From contig NC_089281.1 in assembly GCF_963678975.1 (NCBI RefSeq), positions 22,497,375-22,561,374 of the forward strand: a DNA stretch of 64,000 nucleotides, written 5' to 3'. The notes under the pieces were generated by a model, which had not been told where the DNA came from, did not search any database, and saw only the letters and a list, made by a program, of their open reading frames with translations. Positions 13,801-26,010 of this stretch are shown here, one piece after another. Every line of letters starts with the position of its first letter. Position 1 is the stretch's first letter. A program made the translations under genes and the position numbers. Source of the stretch: Dysidea avara (lineage: Eukaryota; Porifera; Demospongiae; Dictyoceratida; Dysideidae).

Positions 13801-14769
13801 CTTGTCACTTTGTAGGTACATGTGTTTGATTTAAGTGTGAACAAATATGAGCCACTAGCTGTTCAATCAGGTTAATACAATATCTATATTATATGTTTAA
13901 TGTTTACTTGATGTGATTTTTCAACAGTGCACCATCTAACAAAATATTCTTTTTGATATTTTCATTTTATTTACAGTGGCGCAAAAGAAGAACACTAAAC
14001 TAACACACGTCGAGTTTAATCCAGTTCATCCTATCATTATAGTTGGAGATGATAGGTAAATATGTAATAGTTTATAGTGCAGAATATCAATCAATACTGG
14101 TACTAGCACTAAATTTATATTTGTATGATTCTGCCTCCCCCTCCACTTGTAGAAAAAAAATTGAAGGCATGCTTTGATTTGATTGGTCATATATAGTAGT
14201 AAAGAAAATTTGAGGGTAGTATTCAGTAATGTTTATATTTCAATGTGTGTTTACTGTTCTTTAATCATTCACTATAGGGGTGCTGTTACAAGCTTCAAGC
14301 TTTCACCAAACTTGAGAAAAGCTTTAAAGGTAATTACGTTTTAGTAAATGTGACCAGCTGAGTCTCAGTACTTTTTTATCCACAAAAAAATAATGAAGAT
14401 TTTAATTGCTCCAGTTCTCAGTCAAATTGTTGAAACTCTTATAACATAAGATTTATCTCATAAGGAGTTTCCTTGTGGCACTGTTTCTCACACACACTGT
14501 GTAGCTTGTATAGTTAATACCCTTCTTCCTTTTGCCTTACAGAGATGTACGAAAGAAATTTTACGATTTTACATAAAGTGACACTCATGTTTTTGCTTAG
14601 CTGGTCACCAATATAATAATTATATATATTATTTTAGTATTTATTATTTTTAAATGATGAATAGGAAAAGAACTATTCCAAGGAAAATGAAGTGTCTAAA
14701 ATGGAACGTCTTTTAGGATTTGTTAAGGAGCCACTAATAGAAAGGGAAATAAAAATGATGGACATGTAG
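123..14769 (+). CDS. DNAI1: Axonemal dynein intermediate chain 1, C-terminal part (5' end outside window)
   Basis: Encodes an outer-dynein-arm intermediate chain, a WD-repeat protein of motile cilia and flagella that helps assemble the dynein motor on its base. Eighteen phase-consistent exons are visible: 123-182, 949-1077, 1641-1725, 2681-2798, 4308-4351, 4471-4537, 5835-5920, 7445-7539, 11005-11094, 11152-11239, 11825-11878, 12560-12627, 13009-13115, 13165-13264, 13816-13870, 13977-14055, 14278-14329 and 14665-14769 (stop TAG). They give 493 codons; animal DNAI1 is about 700 residues, so roughly 200 N-terminal residues lie upstream of base 1. Family landmarks are [40 protein letters not shown], a charged K/E stretch, and WD-type segments such as [20 protein letters not shown] and [15 protein letters not shown]. 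The tail ends [19 protein letters not shown]. Nearly every long intron holds an inverted-repeat element. Seen: exons and motifs. Known: function of the family. The final two C-terminal exons are the least conserved part. Confidence 0.95.
1739..1942. repeat. Miniature inverted-repeat element with TATGTGAC ends (DNAI1 intron)
   Basis: The element starts TATGTGACCGAACTTGG and ends with an imperfect reverse complement finishing GTCACATA. The inverted arms extend about 60 bp (the AACCAGGCTTCCA segment is mirrored as TGGAAGCCTGGTT). There is no coding capacity. It resembles the ends of three other elements in this window (about 14350, 29103 and 50611). Confidence 0.7.
2013..2561. repeat. Fold-back repeat, about 550 bp
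   Basis: Two imperfect arms of about 250 bp face each other. GATGAATTTCATA at 2013 mirrors TATGAAATTCATC at 2549, and CTTCTGGGCAATTACATA near 2186 mirrors TATGTGATTGCCCAGAAG near 2366. Short open frames inside have no protein-like character. Probably a non-autonomous DNA transposon lying in the DNAI1 intron 1726-2680. Confidence 0.65.
3192..3601. repeat. Miniature inverted-repeat element, about 410 bp
   Basis: The left end contains TTAATAGCCGCGGCTAC and the right end AGCCGCGGCTATTAA, with flanking imperfect inverted sequence (TACTGTTTAT.. and ..GATACACTGTA). It sits in the DNAI1 intron 2799-4307. No transposase is present; family not identified. Confidence 0.65.
4797..4866 (+). repeat. (TG)n microsatellite
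   Basis: Runs of TG interrupted by TATG and CGTG units. The short open frame through it (Cys-Val repeats) is a repeat artefact. Confidence 0.9.
4893..5176 (-). pseudogene. Degenerate DNA-transposase fragment
   Basis: An antisense reading frame inside the DNAI1 intron 4538-5834 looks protein-like, with the segments [32 protein letters not shown] and [25 protein letters not shown] pattern followed by a W-N-S/R segment resembles the RNase H-like part of some P-element/THAP9-like transposases, as I remember them. A splice-acceptor-like CTACAG precedes the frame at about 5177 and a stop follows soon after the last motif, so only about 95 codons survive. The family name is inference; the fragment has no start, no complete catalytic domain and no visible terminal repeats. 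Confidence 0.4.
6121..6770. mobile_element. piggyBac-type non-autonomous element flanked by TTAA
   Basis: TTAA at 6121-6124 and TTAA at 6767-6770 bracket an element that begins CCCTTAAACCCGCA and ends TGCGGGTTTAAGGG. A second inverted block, AATCCAGTAAACTGGATT, is mirrored near 6736-6751. A TTAA target duplication with CCC/GGG ends is the hallmark of piggyBac elements. The 116-codon open frame inside has no transposase features, so this is a miniature derivative. It lies in the DNAI1 intron 5921-7444. Confidence 0.8.
7135..7343. mobile_element. Tc1/mariner (pogo/Tigger-like) miniature element with TA duplication
   Basis: The element begins CAGTGGAGAGTTGATTATCC and ends with the near reverse complement GATAATTACCTCTCCACTG; TA flanks both ends (7133-7134 and 7344-7345). 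The CAGTGG..TTATCC end style is typical of pogo/Tigger relatives. Internally it carries two copies of the scattered ACTCTAATAGARCAGTCAC motif. Confidence 0.75.
7598..10095. repeat. 2.5 kb palindromic (long inverted repeat) element
   Basis: The left arm begins TGGGTCATTCCATGTCAAAT and the right arm ends with its reverse complement. Sequence mirrors across about 1 kb per arm, roughly 7598-8725 and 9095-10095, around a spacer of about 350 bp. Matching landmarks are GGTGCTTATCAC (7680s versus 10000s), TTTCAAGCAGCATTTCTCAA (9730s versus its mirror near 7950) and GGACCATTTTTGGATTTGCT (9388 versus its mirror near 8290). No transposase frame was found. It fills most of the DNAI1 intron 7540-11004 and looks like a large fold-back transposon. 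Confidence 0.8.
8351..8632 (+). repeat. Perfect 141-bp tandem duplication in the left palindrome arm
   Basis: The unit starting AACACATTAATGTTGTACC occurs at 8351-8491 and again at 8492-8632 with no difference that I can see. The mirrored right arm has only one diverged copy. Confidence 0.9.
10191..10685. repeat. Miniature inverted-repeat element, about 495 bp
   Basis: It begins ACCAAGAGTATATAATAGAA and ends with the reverse complement. Inverted similarity continues inward through GTGATTAATCATTGC / GCAATGATTAATCAC and the ATATTTCAGTAA block. GGC directly flanks both ends, a possible 3-bp target duplication. Family not assigned. Confidence 0.75.
12370..12392. repeat. Short (TA)n tract
   Basis: A simple AT alternation in the DNAI1 intron 11879-12559; nothing else of note lies in that intron. 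Confidence 0.7.
14350..14609. repeat. Probable miniature element with TGTGACC ends
   Basis: The left end TGTGACCAGCTGAGTCTCAG is mirrored by GCTTAGCTGGTCACC at the right. Only the terminal 20-25 bp are clearly inverted. It lies in the last DNAI1 intron, 14330-14664. Confidence 0.5.
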
Positions 14770-16379
14770 CCAAAGAAATAACTAACTGATGTACAATGAG
14801 TATACATTGCATTGATCATATATACCTGTCTTTTTTCTTTATTCAAACAATTTACCATCATCTAATATTGCAGCATGTTAAATATTATATATGTATATTA
14901 TCGGACCATGGATATGTTCAGTATTTAAACAGAGATGCTATACTTTTCACTAACTAATGAATGTCGTAAGCTTCAGTTCTTTATAGCACATCACTTGGAA
15001 GTTGATAAACTAAGCCAACAAAGTACTTCTACAGTTTTACCAATGCCAGTCTACCAATGGACAAGTAACAAGTTGACACACCATCATATTATGACGTGAC
15101 ATTCCCTAACCTCTTTATACTCTGTTGTAATGCATACTGCACTGTTAAAATGAAGAGTAACCACAACTCTCAAGGAGTTCCCAGTGTAGGGAGGATTTAA
15201 CACCCCTGGACCATTACTAACCATTACTCCAAAGGAGTAACTGGGGAGTAATACATGCTCTGAAGGTGGTGTCCCTTACTCTTCAGAGTAATGGTTATTC
15301 TCTTCAGAGTGTTAGTTACTCTCCAGGGGTGTTAAATCCTCCCTATACTGGGAACTCTCAGAGTGGTGGTTACTCTTTATTTTTAACAGTGTGGATACAT
15401 GGTACAAGTGGTACATGTCCTGAAGTGTGCGTTTACAAAAACAGCTATAAAAATAATGCAATGCAGCCATAAAATGAAGTGGCCTTATTGAGGTTTTCAG
15501 CAACTGACTAGTTGCTATAATAAAAGCAATTTACAATTAACATAAAAACACGCCGACTATATTTATCACAGAGAAAGGTAGAAATATTCAAATGTACAGC
15601 ATTATAGCTAAGTCATACTTGAGGCATAATGGCATGAAGTATACTGCTGAAGTAGTGGGTATGCATGGCTTTTGGTGCTTAGTTGGCCTCTTTATAATAT
15701 TGAGGCATTAGTTTTACCAGTTTGGTCTTGCAATATGTGACCACTGGCCTTATTAATGCTGGACTTACTGGACCAGGCCTCTATAACAAGGTGGCTTCAT
15801 TACTGAGGTGGCCACTAAGTGAGGTTTTGTTTCACTGAAATAATTATTTTTGGAGTTACACAGTAACTTTATTAAATAATTATATAGATCAAAAGTTAGG
15901 GTTACTCCAAATAAATATTAATTGGAAGTTCACCAATTCTGTCAACATTAAAATCAATTAATTATAGGTATGATAGCTGAACTTAACAAAAATATTAGGA
16001 TGGATTTTGTTATTTTTTAACCAATGGCAACCATTAGATACCACCAAGTAGTGTCCACTATGCTCTGCCTACTATTGGCATAGCCAACATATGTACCTCA
16101 GTTGCAGTATACAATATAAATTATATATATACATTCCACAAATTCTTGACTAAACAACTTTCTTACATTTAGCAGAATTTTTATACTGTTAACTGGCCTT
16201 TACCCTCAATCTGCCATGTGGTATACTTGGTAACACATTATTTCATTTCACAGTGATAAATGGATTCTCTGACCATGTGGATGATGTTTAACACTCGAAT
16301 GCGAAAAAATTAACAAACTTGCCTAACAATTATGTTAAAATAATCATCTATTAAAATATTCATCTATTAAAATAGTCAT
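14770..16379. other. Convergent intergenic region between DNAI1 and FCSK
   Basis: The stop codons of DNAI1 (plus) and FCSK (minus) face each other across 1.6 kb. The interval holds the fold-back element at 15140-15391 and the 16-bp tandem repeat at 16337-16384. I see no coding sequence in the remainder. Confidence 0.7.
15140..15391. repeat. Near-palindromic miniature element, about 250 bp
   Basis: It starts CACTGTTAAAATGAAGAGTA and ends TTTTTAACAGTG. The arms mirror each other closely (GGAGGATTTAACACCCCTGG versus CCAGGGGTGTTAAATCCTCC). The centre carries GAGTAAC/GTTACTC repeats. No clear target duplication. Confidence 0.8.
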
Positions 16380-16384
16380 CTATG
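16337..16384 (+). repeat. Three tandem 16-bp units overlapping the FCSK stop codon
   Basis: The unit AAAATANTCATCTATT occurs at 16337-16352, 16353-16368 and 16369-16384. The FCSK stop (TAG on the minus strand, 16380-16382) is inside the third unit. Confidence 0.85.
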
Positions 16385-19300
16385 AAAATGTGATTCCAAT
16401 TGTGTCTACTTCAGCCTTGTACAATACAAAATCATTGAACTCCTATAAGAACAATAAGCATGTTATAATATGTGACTCGTATACAAGTTACTTACTGAAT
16501 TACTAGATATAACTTTTTGCACTTCATTGTATTGATCAGGCTCGACAGTAATAGCTGCTAGAAATCCACCTCCTCCAGCCCCACACAGACAACAGCCTAA
16601 CAGTGATATATTGTAAGAAAACTACCACATGCTTGTTATTTGTTTACCATGAAGAAGAGGATCAATTATTTTGATAAGTGTATCCACAACATGAGGTAAG
16701 GAGCCTGTGTGTGTTAAACTGGTCACATTACTGATGGAAAATGGTGTCATCTTACCTGGTGCCATTACTAACTTTTGCTGCTGTGCATTTTTCAAACATT
16801 GTCCCAAAGTGGCTAGATCACCTACACAAAAGCAATGTGCTCATAAAGTTGTCAAGTGGGTAACTGTACATGCTGTGCTATCATATAAGGATTCTCTAGT
16901 GATACCCAAACTGGGAATAACAGTCTAAAACACTACCATGGGCAGTTAGTTACCTTGCTCGCAGTAAATATATTCATCTTTCAACTACAGCAAATAAACA
17001 GCACTAAAAAAAAATCATGTCTCTATCCCTCTGAGCTAAAAGAACTGTGGGGCAGTGTGGGCCTTATTCATAACATAAGATGTAAGTTTCATTGTGGTCA
17101 AGCTATTGGGTAAGAGAGCTACACAAACAAAAGGTACCTTAGCTGGATTGCAAACAGATTTTATGGAACACAGGGCACATGCCGTACTCAAAGTTTACCC
17201 CTCTTAATAGCATCCTCAGAGTCTTTGGCATTTTGTATCAGATCATTCATTGTCTTCATGATCTTTGCATCACGTGAGTGCCAGTTCCTAAGTACATCTT
17301 GTAGCACATTTCTGGCCAAACGTGTCTTGCCAGTGTACAACAACAAAAGATGTCTGTTCAGTCTATCAATGAAGTCATCTGGATGTTCTGTGACAAATTA
17401 TAATATTTGTTTGGAACACTGGAAGCAAAGTTTTGTACCTAGTGGTCTAGTCTGAACGTGTACAGGTAGTTTCTTCTCAGACCAGGACATCTTCAGTCCA
17501 CCATATAATCCACCACATTGATCCTGCCAGCCACCTCCAGTAGTTAACATTTGCTCCAAGTGCAAAACCTTTAGTAGTAAAATACAGCACAGTATAACAC
17601 AAGTGTAAGGAAAAACAAGTTGGAATTGTGCTACTATTGAACAACCAGATGCCTGGTGAATACTTCTTACTATTTAAATTATTCCAACATCCATAACTTT
17701 TGTAAACAAGATGAGGAAAATTCCTTTGTATTTGTTTGTTAATATTTATCATTAGTGAACTCCTCTACATCACATCAAAGGAAAGTGCAGCCCCACGCAC
17801 ATAAGGTCAACAAGTGGGTGCTCACCAATACTATTTGCTGGCAAGCATTTATCTAGATATAACAATGTATACACATTAGGTCTGAGGCCTATCACAGTAT
17901 TCATATCCTATTACTGACCAATAATTGATTTAAAAGGGTTAATTGTGGGTGCTGAGATTACAAAACTAGGTAAGTCGTTCCACTGATCAATTATTTGGTG
18001 GTTGAAAAAGCTTAGTAGATATGCTCACCCAGAGAGTAGATATAGTAGTAGATATGCTCACCTACAATCAATCCACTTACTTGACTGTTAGATGCGTGGG
18101 GCAAAAATTATGGTTTATTCTTATGTGACAGCTTGGCAACACATAAAGCAATTAATGTACCATTTACAAATTGTGTTACAAGCAAAAAGAAAAGAAGGAC
18201 AAAGATTTAAATAATTTTTGTATGTAGAATTTGTTTTACAACAAAAAAGTGAATCATGGTAAATGATAAAAGATCTTTACCGCATGTATCAGTGAGTCTG
18301 GAGAGTGATGCTGTCCTACTGCCCTCCATAGAGCTCCCATCACAACTCCTCCTAGAATACTACTGGTTCCTAGCCCTATGATAAGACTATGAAATACTTG
18401 TAGTGACATTAGTAGAATCATTACCTGATCCCTGAGGAAGATTAGCTACAGAATGGAGCTGAAATCCGCTACCAAATTTCTCCTTCAGTTGCTGTACAAG
18501 TGATGTTGACGAAGGGAACTCAATAATTTTGCTACAGATAAAGGCTGTTTTGAGTAGGGCACCTAGAATAGTGAAAGTAGTGTGCAGTAATTGGAGACAA
18601 TGACTACTCCACTTAAAACTCATCATATATTGATTTGTAATGTTGTTGACATTAACATAACTATAACAAGGTGATGGTGGCTCTAGTTTTCTCTATACCA
18701 AGGACTAGTGGACTTGCTATAAATATCTACAGATAGCAGCAGGATGATGAGTGCTTCATTTTGAGTGTCTGTTAAACCAGACACATGCCTGGATCCTAAA
18801 CATATTGGTTTGTGAATCGCTATAGACCAAGTTGGCTACTCTTTCCAGGGGATTTGAGCTCCTTACCTCTCTGATTATAACTTGTATATCTTACCACTAT
18901 ACCAACTTAAGGCTGCTCTTAAGCATTTTGACTGTTCTATTAGAGTATCTCAATCTTGCATTGCAAAATGCTTTTCTTTTTACCGAGGCAGCTGCCTTGG
19001 TTGTCTCAATGGTATTACACAACTGCAACCCTTCACTGAGCAACACAACAGTTACATTCACACATACCAGGGGCATGAGGCTGAGAGTAGTCAGCAAGAT
19101 GAGACAACTCCGTACACTCCACTATTTCCTGATGGGCTCCTTCACCAATCAACAGAACAAGTTTCAATCTGAATTATGCACAACAGTGAAATTTACTGAA
19201 CATCATATGATATGAATACTGTGTAGTGGGTTATTTTCGAGGAGATAAATTTTCAAGATTTTTTTAGTCATAAAAGTGTGAATTACTAGCTGTAGCTATA

Positions 19301-20673
19301 TCCTCAAATTTTTGTAAGATCATACATTCACAAAACTTTTACCTCTCAAAAATAACCCACTTTACAATAATCCTTACTCTGTTATTCTCTTCACAGTAGC
19401 CTTTACTGGTTGCTGGTGAAAACAAACATTATATACATTACCTCAACCAAATCACAATACTAACTTTGCCAGATATTTTAATAGCTACAGTGGATACTAG
19501 TCCACCAAACTCATAAGCTTGAGGAGGTGTGTCTGTCCATGCTCCAGCAAGGTCTATCCGTGCTGTACATTATACAAAATGAACAGATGACACGCATCCA
19601 AGCATGCATGACATCGTATGCACGCTAGAAACCATGCTACAAAAAGTACCAAAAGAAGTGGTATAACAAATAATACTTACTGTAGCTGTGTGGAAAAAAT
19701 CCTTACTTTGACTTATACCTTTTGTGCTATGCCAAATTAAGTAACCAATTATTCCATGGGTATAAGAAATTCAAATTTGTTCATTTCTGTATTTACATAT
19801 TTTAGGCCAACGAAACTTGATTACCAGTTTCTCGCTCAGATTTTTGAAAATTTGATGCGGGCGGGTGGGCGGTTATTATTCATTATTCATTATTTTTCCA
19901 AAAGCACAACACACATCCAAACATGAAGATTTCTGCCAAAAAACAGTGAGATCTACACAGATTATTCTTGCATTAAATAGCTAAAGTACGTTACTAATCT
20001 ATAACAAGTGATTTTCCATTAGAGTATAGCTGATTTCTCTATTAGAGTAAAAGTGACTGTTCTATTAGAGTATTTCGATCTGAAATACCAATAATGAAAT
20101 TCCATGCGGGTGTATCAAAAGCATGCGGGCGATGACGCAAAACTGCTAATCAAGTTTCATTGGCCTTATTGCTGGTTGACTGCTTTGTTAGAGTATCTTA
20201 GACTCATGACCAGCAATAGCCCACATGATAAGTTTTATGAGAATTACCTGTATTATAATGATGTACAGTAGTTGTCAGTATAAGCACTCTGTGGTAGCAT
20301 TATTTAACTACCTGGATGGCAAGGTGTCGATACTAAAACTTATGCAAGAAAATTTACATAAAGGAAGATAACATGAGCAACAGAAGATGATAGGAGAAAC
20401 AAAGGCACAGTAACCAGATCATTGCTGCTTCTTCAAAAACCGTATCCCATAGTATGGCAAAGATATATACTAAGTATTGTGACCCAAAATGCATGTCATA
20501 GTACTGCAGACAGTTTGTACCCATTGAAATTTCAATCAAAAATCTGGTCCAAATACTTTATGATTGTCAGCACTATAGCTACTTTTAGTGGATTTTCAAG
20601 GAGTGTCTGTCACTATTGTATAGGTCAGGTCACTTACTGGATAAGCAGCCTTTTAAACACATCACCAAGTTGA

Positions 20674-20749
<76 letters not shown>

Positions 20750-23700
20750 GCACACACGCATACGCACACACACACACCTGGTGCTGACATAACAATCTCT
20801 TCATTTATAGCAGGAACTGGACACTCAGATCCTTTAATGAACTAAACAAATACACATGGTGACTACTAGCACCCATTACACAATTACAGTACACATAAAG
20901 TAACATACATGTAAATGGTGTACGTGTACATGATACAGTCCATCATTGTCTACCTATCTACTTGTGCATAGCAATTGAGCGTACACTAGTCACTTCACCA
21001 AAATTCCATATAATCAAACGTCACAAATACGTAACTCTTTGGGATTGACACAGGAAATTATCACAAATGAGACAAACGAAGTACACAGATTAAACCAGCT
21101 TACAATAGCAGTGGTATAATAGCATCGGCTTTCTGGTAAAGGGGTTATTAATAAGGCACTGTTTGACAAAACATTGAATGGTAGTTCCAGTTGTCAAAAA
21201 TTCATGGTCAAATTTAATCTCACATTCCAGTAAAGGGACTGACTTACATAGAACACACATTGTGACAGTAATGCAAAAGAGTGCTTGGTCTATACCCTAG
21301 CAAGATTGTTGCTCTCTATCATAACAGTCAATGAATCAGACCAGACTGGGAGGCATTACTGCACTGACCACTTCATGGAATGCCATCACCAGCTCCTTCA
21401 CTGATGTAGGCAGGACAGAAACCCCTAGTACAGTTTAAGTGTGTGATTTGTCTGGACAGACAAGAACATTGTGCCCAGTTTGGACACAGTAGTGGTTGGC
21501 AGTATAGCAAACTGTAAAAATCAAAAAAAGGAGGGAAGACTCAGAGGAGGATGAAAACAAGCACATGGGTGCATAGAAAGTATAAACAAGCCCTTAAGCA
21601 AAGTTTAAACTACTCAAAAGTGTATTTCGAGCTTAGTACATTTACCCCATTCAACCCCACTACTCCAAGCACTCATAATCTTAACTACATTCCAGAGTTA
21701 CAGAGATACTCACAGAAAAACACAACAACAACCAGAATCAATGTGTGTATAGCTAATGAGGATTTCTTATTTCACCTTCATATAACAAACAATTCAACAT
21801 TGTTCCATACAAGCAATTATACCTCTCTAGCTGTTGCCACTGTTTGCCTAGTAAGCATCTGAGCTGCTCGTTCATAATGCCGTGAAGCTCGAATCAAACG
21901 ATCGACACTTCTACAAATTGAATAATTACAGTACCACAGAAAGCTTAACTAACCCTTCCGAAATCCACCTGCTCCTTTCTGCAGATAGAGCCTTAGTAGC
22001 TAACCTAAACTCCTGATTCTGCATTGATAATTACTAATATGTATAAATGTGTGCATAAAGTTCTAATATGCATACCTCCAGCAGTGCAAATGCCTTTTTA
22101 AAAGAAATGTTAGCAGCTGGTCCACCCCTGATCCCGCCTGCAGCCATCATTCCGAGCACATCAGCGATGCATGCATATACACGACATAGCCTCAGGGGGT
22201 TGTCAGTCCTGCAAGCCACTGAAAATAAATGACAACAATACATATTAGTATCATATTAGGAGCAAACAAAGTTGCAAACATCATTGTACTGCATTAGACA
22301 GATAGATGTCTATAAACATACGATTATCAAGTGCAGTGACATTGGCCTAAGTTTTACTGGTACATGACAATAAGAACATGCATTCAACAAGTACAAAGCA
22401 CAACCCTGGGTATAAAATGGTGTGCTGAAAGAAACGTAAGGCTCACTTACCATCATCTAATGTCTGCATCACACGTTCCTCTAGCCCATGCACCACTGAC
22501 TGCTTGAAGAATGGCAGGAAACAAACTGGCTTGTTGTTAAGCAGCGCTATCTCCATATCACGTAACCGATTCTCATAACTTAGAATCCTGTAAATTGTGT
22601 GTATACAATGATAATATACTCAAATAATCAGAAAAACATCAGTTTTGTGTCTGAACACCCAAGGGACTACTGTATTTCCTTGGTTAAATGCTGCACTTTT
22701 TAAAAATAGTTGCTGCATTTTAATAGTAGTCGTACGGTACCCTTACAGAGTTACAGATACAGTATAAGCGCCATGATAATCTGTAGTCCTCAACTGTTTG
22801 TCCTTGGGTTAGAGAAGTAAGACTATCCAGCAGTGTTATTCAGTAATATTTTCAGTAAAGAAAGAGCACCACTAGTTCTGTCATTGTGTGTCTAGAGGCC
22901 GTACCTTTCATTTGCTGTTCTCTTTTAGTGCACATCAGGGTGAAATGTACTAGAAATAATAAAGTAAGTACGTGCTCTTCTTATAACCCCAGTTTTCATT
23001 TGATATATGTACCACACTTAAGAGCTGCTTTGTGATAAATGTTGCCCTTAATTAGTGGCCGCATCGATTTTTGATATAAGGCTAATAGTAGCCGTGATGT
23101 GTATCCAAGTATATACAGTATGTTACAGGGGTGTATGTTCAAATAACACAAAAAAAGTGGCTGGATTAATCTGTGGCAATACACTGTCAGAAAGTCCAGT
23201 TTTCCCAAATTTGGTATTATACTGCATACTTGCATGGTATTTCAAACCACTATTACAAATATTGATGGGCAGCCTTATATGACATGTGCTCAACACTTGG
23301 TGATGAAATACACTCTAATAGAACAGTCACATATTTACCTGCTTCGACTAAACTCTGCCTCACAGTCAACACACAGTAGAATCTCATCAAGTGACAGCCT
23401 CCAAGAAGAGCGCCACCTAAAACACATGAAAAAGTACATGAAAAAGCAACAAATTAAGCAATAAATTAGTCTAGCTCAAAGGCATGGGAAACACCTGTAC
23501 TCACACATGATAGTACTTGTACTTTAAGTACTTTTAAAATGTACTTGGTCCCATGCCTGCTAGCTCAACGTACTGGTGAAGTAGGTCAGGGTCTCCAGTT
23601 ATTCCAGCTAGCCACAGAATATTAGCCACGGCACTTGTTTGATTGGTAGATGCTGCCATAAACAAGCGAGCTGACATCAGTGTCTGCTTCTTTGGTGCCT

Positions 23701-25978
23701 GTGAAAAAGGAGTCAACGATTAACGTTTTAATGCTGCTAAATCTAAACAACCAGGTAATACACTAGAGTAGATTCATGAATATTTGGGCCACTACTAACC
23801 AAAACTCTTATTAACACAATGTAAAATTGACAACTAAAATAAAGTTCATCCCAGGGTGCATTCCATTAGAGTATAAACATAGAGCTGTACATGGATATAA
23901 ATAAAGCAGGCTTCATTTATCCAAACTGTTGAAATGATTACATGAGGATCCACTCAGGCATGGACCTGGTTTGAAAAAAAAAATCATAAAAATCACAACC
24001 AACCATATTAGGAAACCACAAGTCTGAAGGTTGCACTCCAGTTTGAGTAAACCATTTCTTCCACGGAATGTTACAGAAGGTTGAATTAGGATCAGTATAG
24101 CTGGTCTACACAACAGGTACAATACACACACAAACAGCCAAGACATATATACACGCACCACGAGGTTGTCATACACTCCATAAACAGTGATAACCGTGAG
24201 GTGACTCGGTACTTGACTGTCACCAATAGAAACCTGAAACTCCTGTAGTGCCAAGCCATCTGGTATGGCCAAACCTAGTGGCTACACAAAATGAAAAAGG
24301 TGCATACATACAAAACATGCACTAGCTGTAACCATACCAAGTCTTCACAAAAGTACCCATTGATGCCTGATAAAAAGCAGTTAGCGCCAACTTGTAATGG
24401 CCTCTGTATATAAAATATACAAGTGCAGATAAATAACCAGACCATTATTCACTACATAGATGTAACACACCTGAATTTCGCTGCCAATCACTAACGAATG
24501 ATTCCCTACATGACACCCTCTTGATAATGATGAATTGATGATCACAGCTGGACCCTAGAAGTGATGATAATATAACATACAGGGACTCTAGCTAGCAAAC
24601 CTCTGGGTCAGGTTGATAACGATCTAGAGCATCCAGAGCAATATGACGGAGGTAGTGATGTTGAACACCAGGTAGGAGAACTAAGACAATAACCACACAG
24701 CAGTATAAGAGAACTATTAAACAGGAACATGTACTGTACATGAAATGACATTTCTATTACTTTAATACACAAAAGTATCCAAACGAGCACACAAAGAGTG
24801 TTTAAGAAACATACAACTTCACTTGTGTAAACAAGACATACTAGCTTTCATTTTAATGTCCTTCAGATGCATCCACAATTTAGCGCGTGCTCTTTGCATG
24901 ATGAAAGAGATGGTGGGATCAGTGGAGTGGTCACGAACAGCTCTACTAATGAAGTGGCCTGCCACATAGTCATCATGATTGATCTCTGTTGTGAGGCAGA
25001 GGAGAATGTCAAAGAACAGCGACAACTGTAGAAAATGGAGAACAAAAGGAATACATTGTACACACTACACACACACACGTACACCACACGTACACCACAC
25101 GCACAACATCAAAGCAAAGCCTACGGCAACCGTGCAAACACAGCTATTGCCACCCAGCAAACCGGCCTGTGCACCACTCAGGTACTTGAGAGTCTTGTGC
25201 AAGCAAACCCTCCTGGGGCAGGACTAGTAACCCACAGGTGGACTGTCCAGGTCACACGGAGACAGGTCATGGAACCCAAAGTTCCACAATAACCCCAACA
25301 CCGTTAAGCGAGACAAGGACAGTTGGGCATTTGCTTCCCCAGTAGACACCAGGTACCCATTGATGTTACAGCTGGGTGGGCTACTTCACCAGTTGACACC
25401 AAGCCACCATACAGCTGGATAGACTGGAGCAATGTGAGTACAGTTTCTTGCTCAAGGAAACAACAACAACACCAAATTGGCATAACCAGGCATCAAACCT
25501 GGAACCACTCAGATTGCCAGGCCGATGCTCTAGCTGCCTGGCTACACTACACACCCACCCACGCTTACAGATAATGGTTGAGCTCCATTGTCAATTCCCA
25601 CATAAGTACAGGAGTCAAGTGGTGGGAAATTATGGAAAGACAGCAGAATAGCTGCTGTGCTTGGACTGCAATAAGCTATTCCAGAAATCTAGTAAAAGAT
25701 AAACACACTGGATAACAATACATACTGTACATCAACTACACTCTGCAAATGAAGAACACAAAGAAAGAAGTGCAACTAGTTTTATCTGTGATGTCACTAG
25801 CAACAGTATAATCAGAGCTGGGAGCTATTATATTGTTGAAAGCTATCACAAGATAACAGGTATAGAAACACTTTGTACTACTTTGTTTTCTTGTCAGAGA
25901 ATATCATAATACTCTACTTGGCTAATAATTCAGCTGTCTTTTCAGTAGCCAGTGTAGGACATGAAATATACATGTACC

Positions 25979-26010
<32 letters not shown>

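Noticed and set aside
18832-19215. 127-codon plus-strand open frame
   Set aside because: Lies in an FCSK intron, overlaps a second open frame, and shows no domain, splice signals or codon pattern of a real gene.
21551-21862. 103-codon plus-strand frame
   Set aside because: Partly antisense to FCSK exon 21823-21910; a shadow of that gene and its intron.
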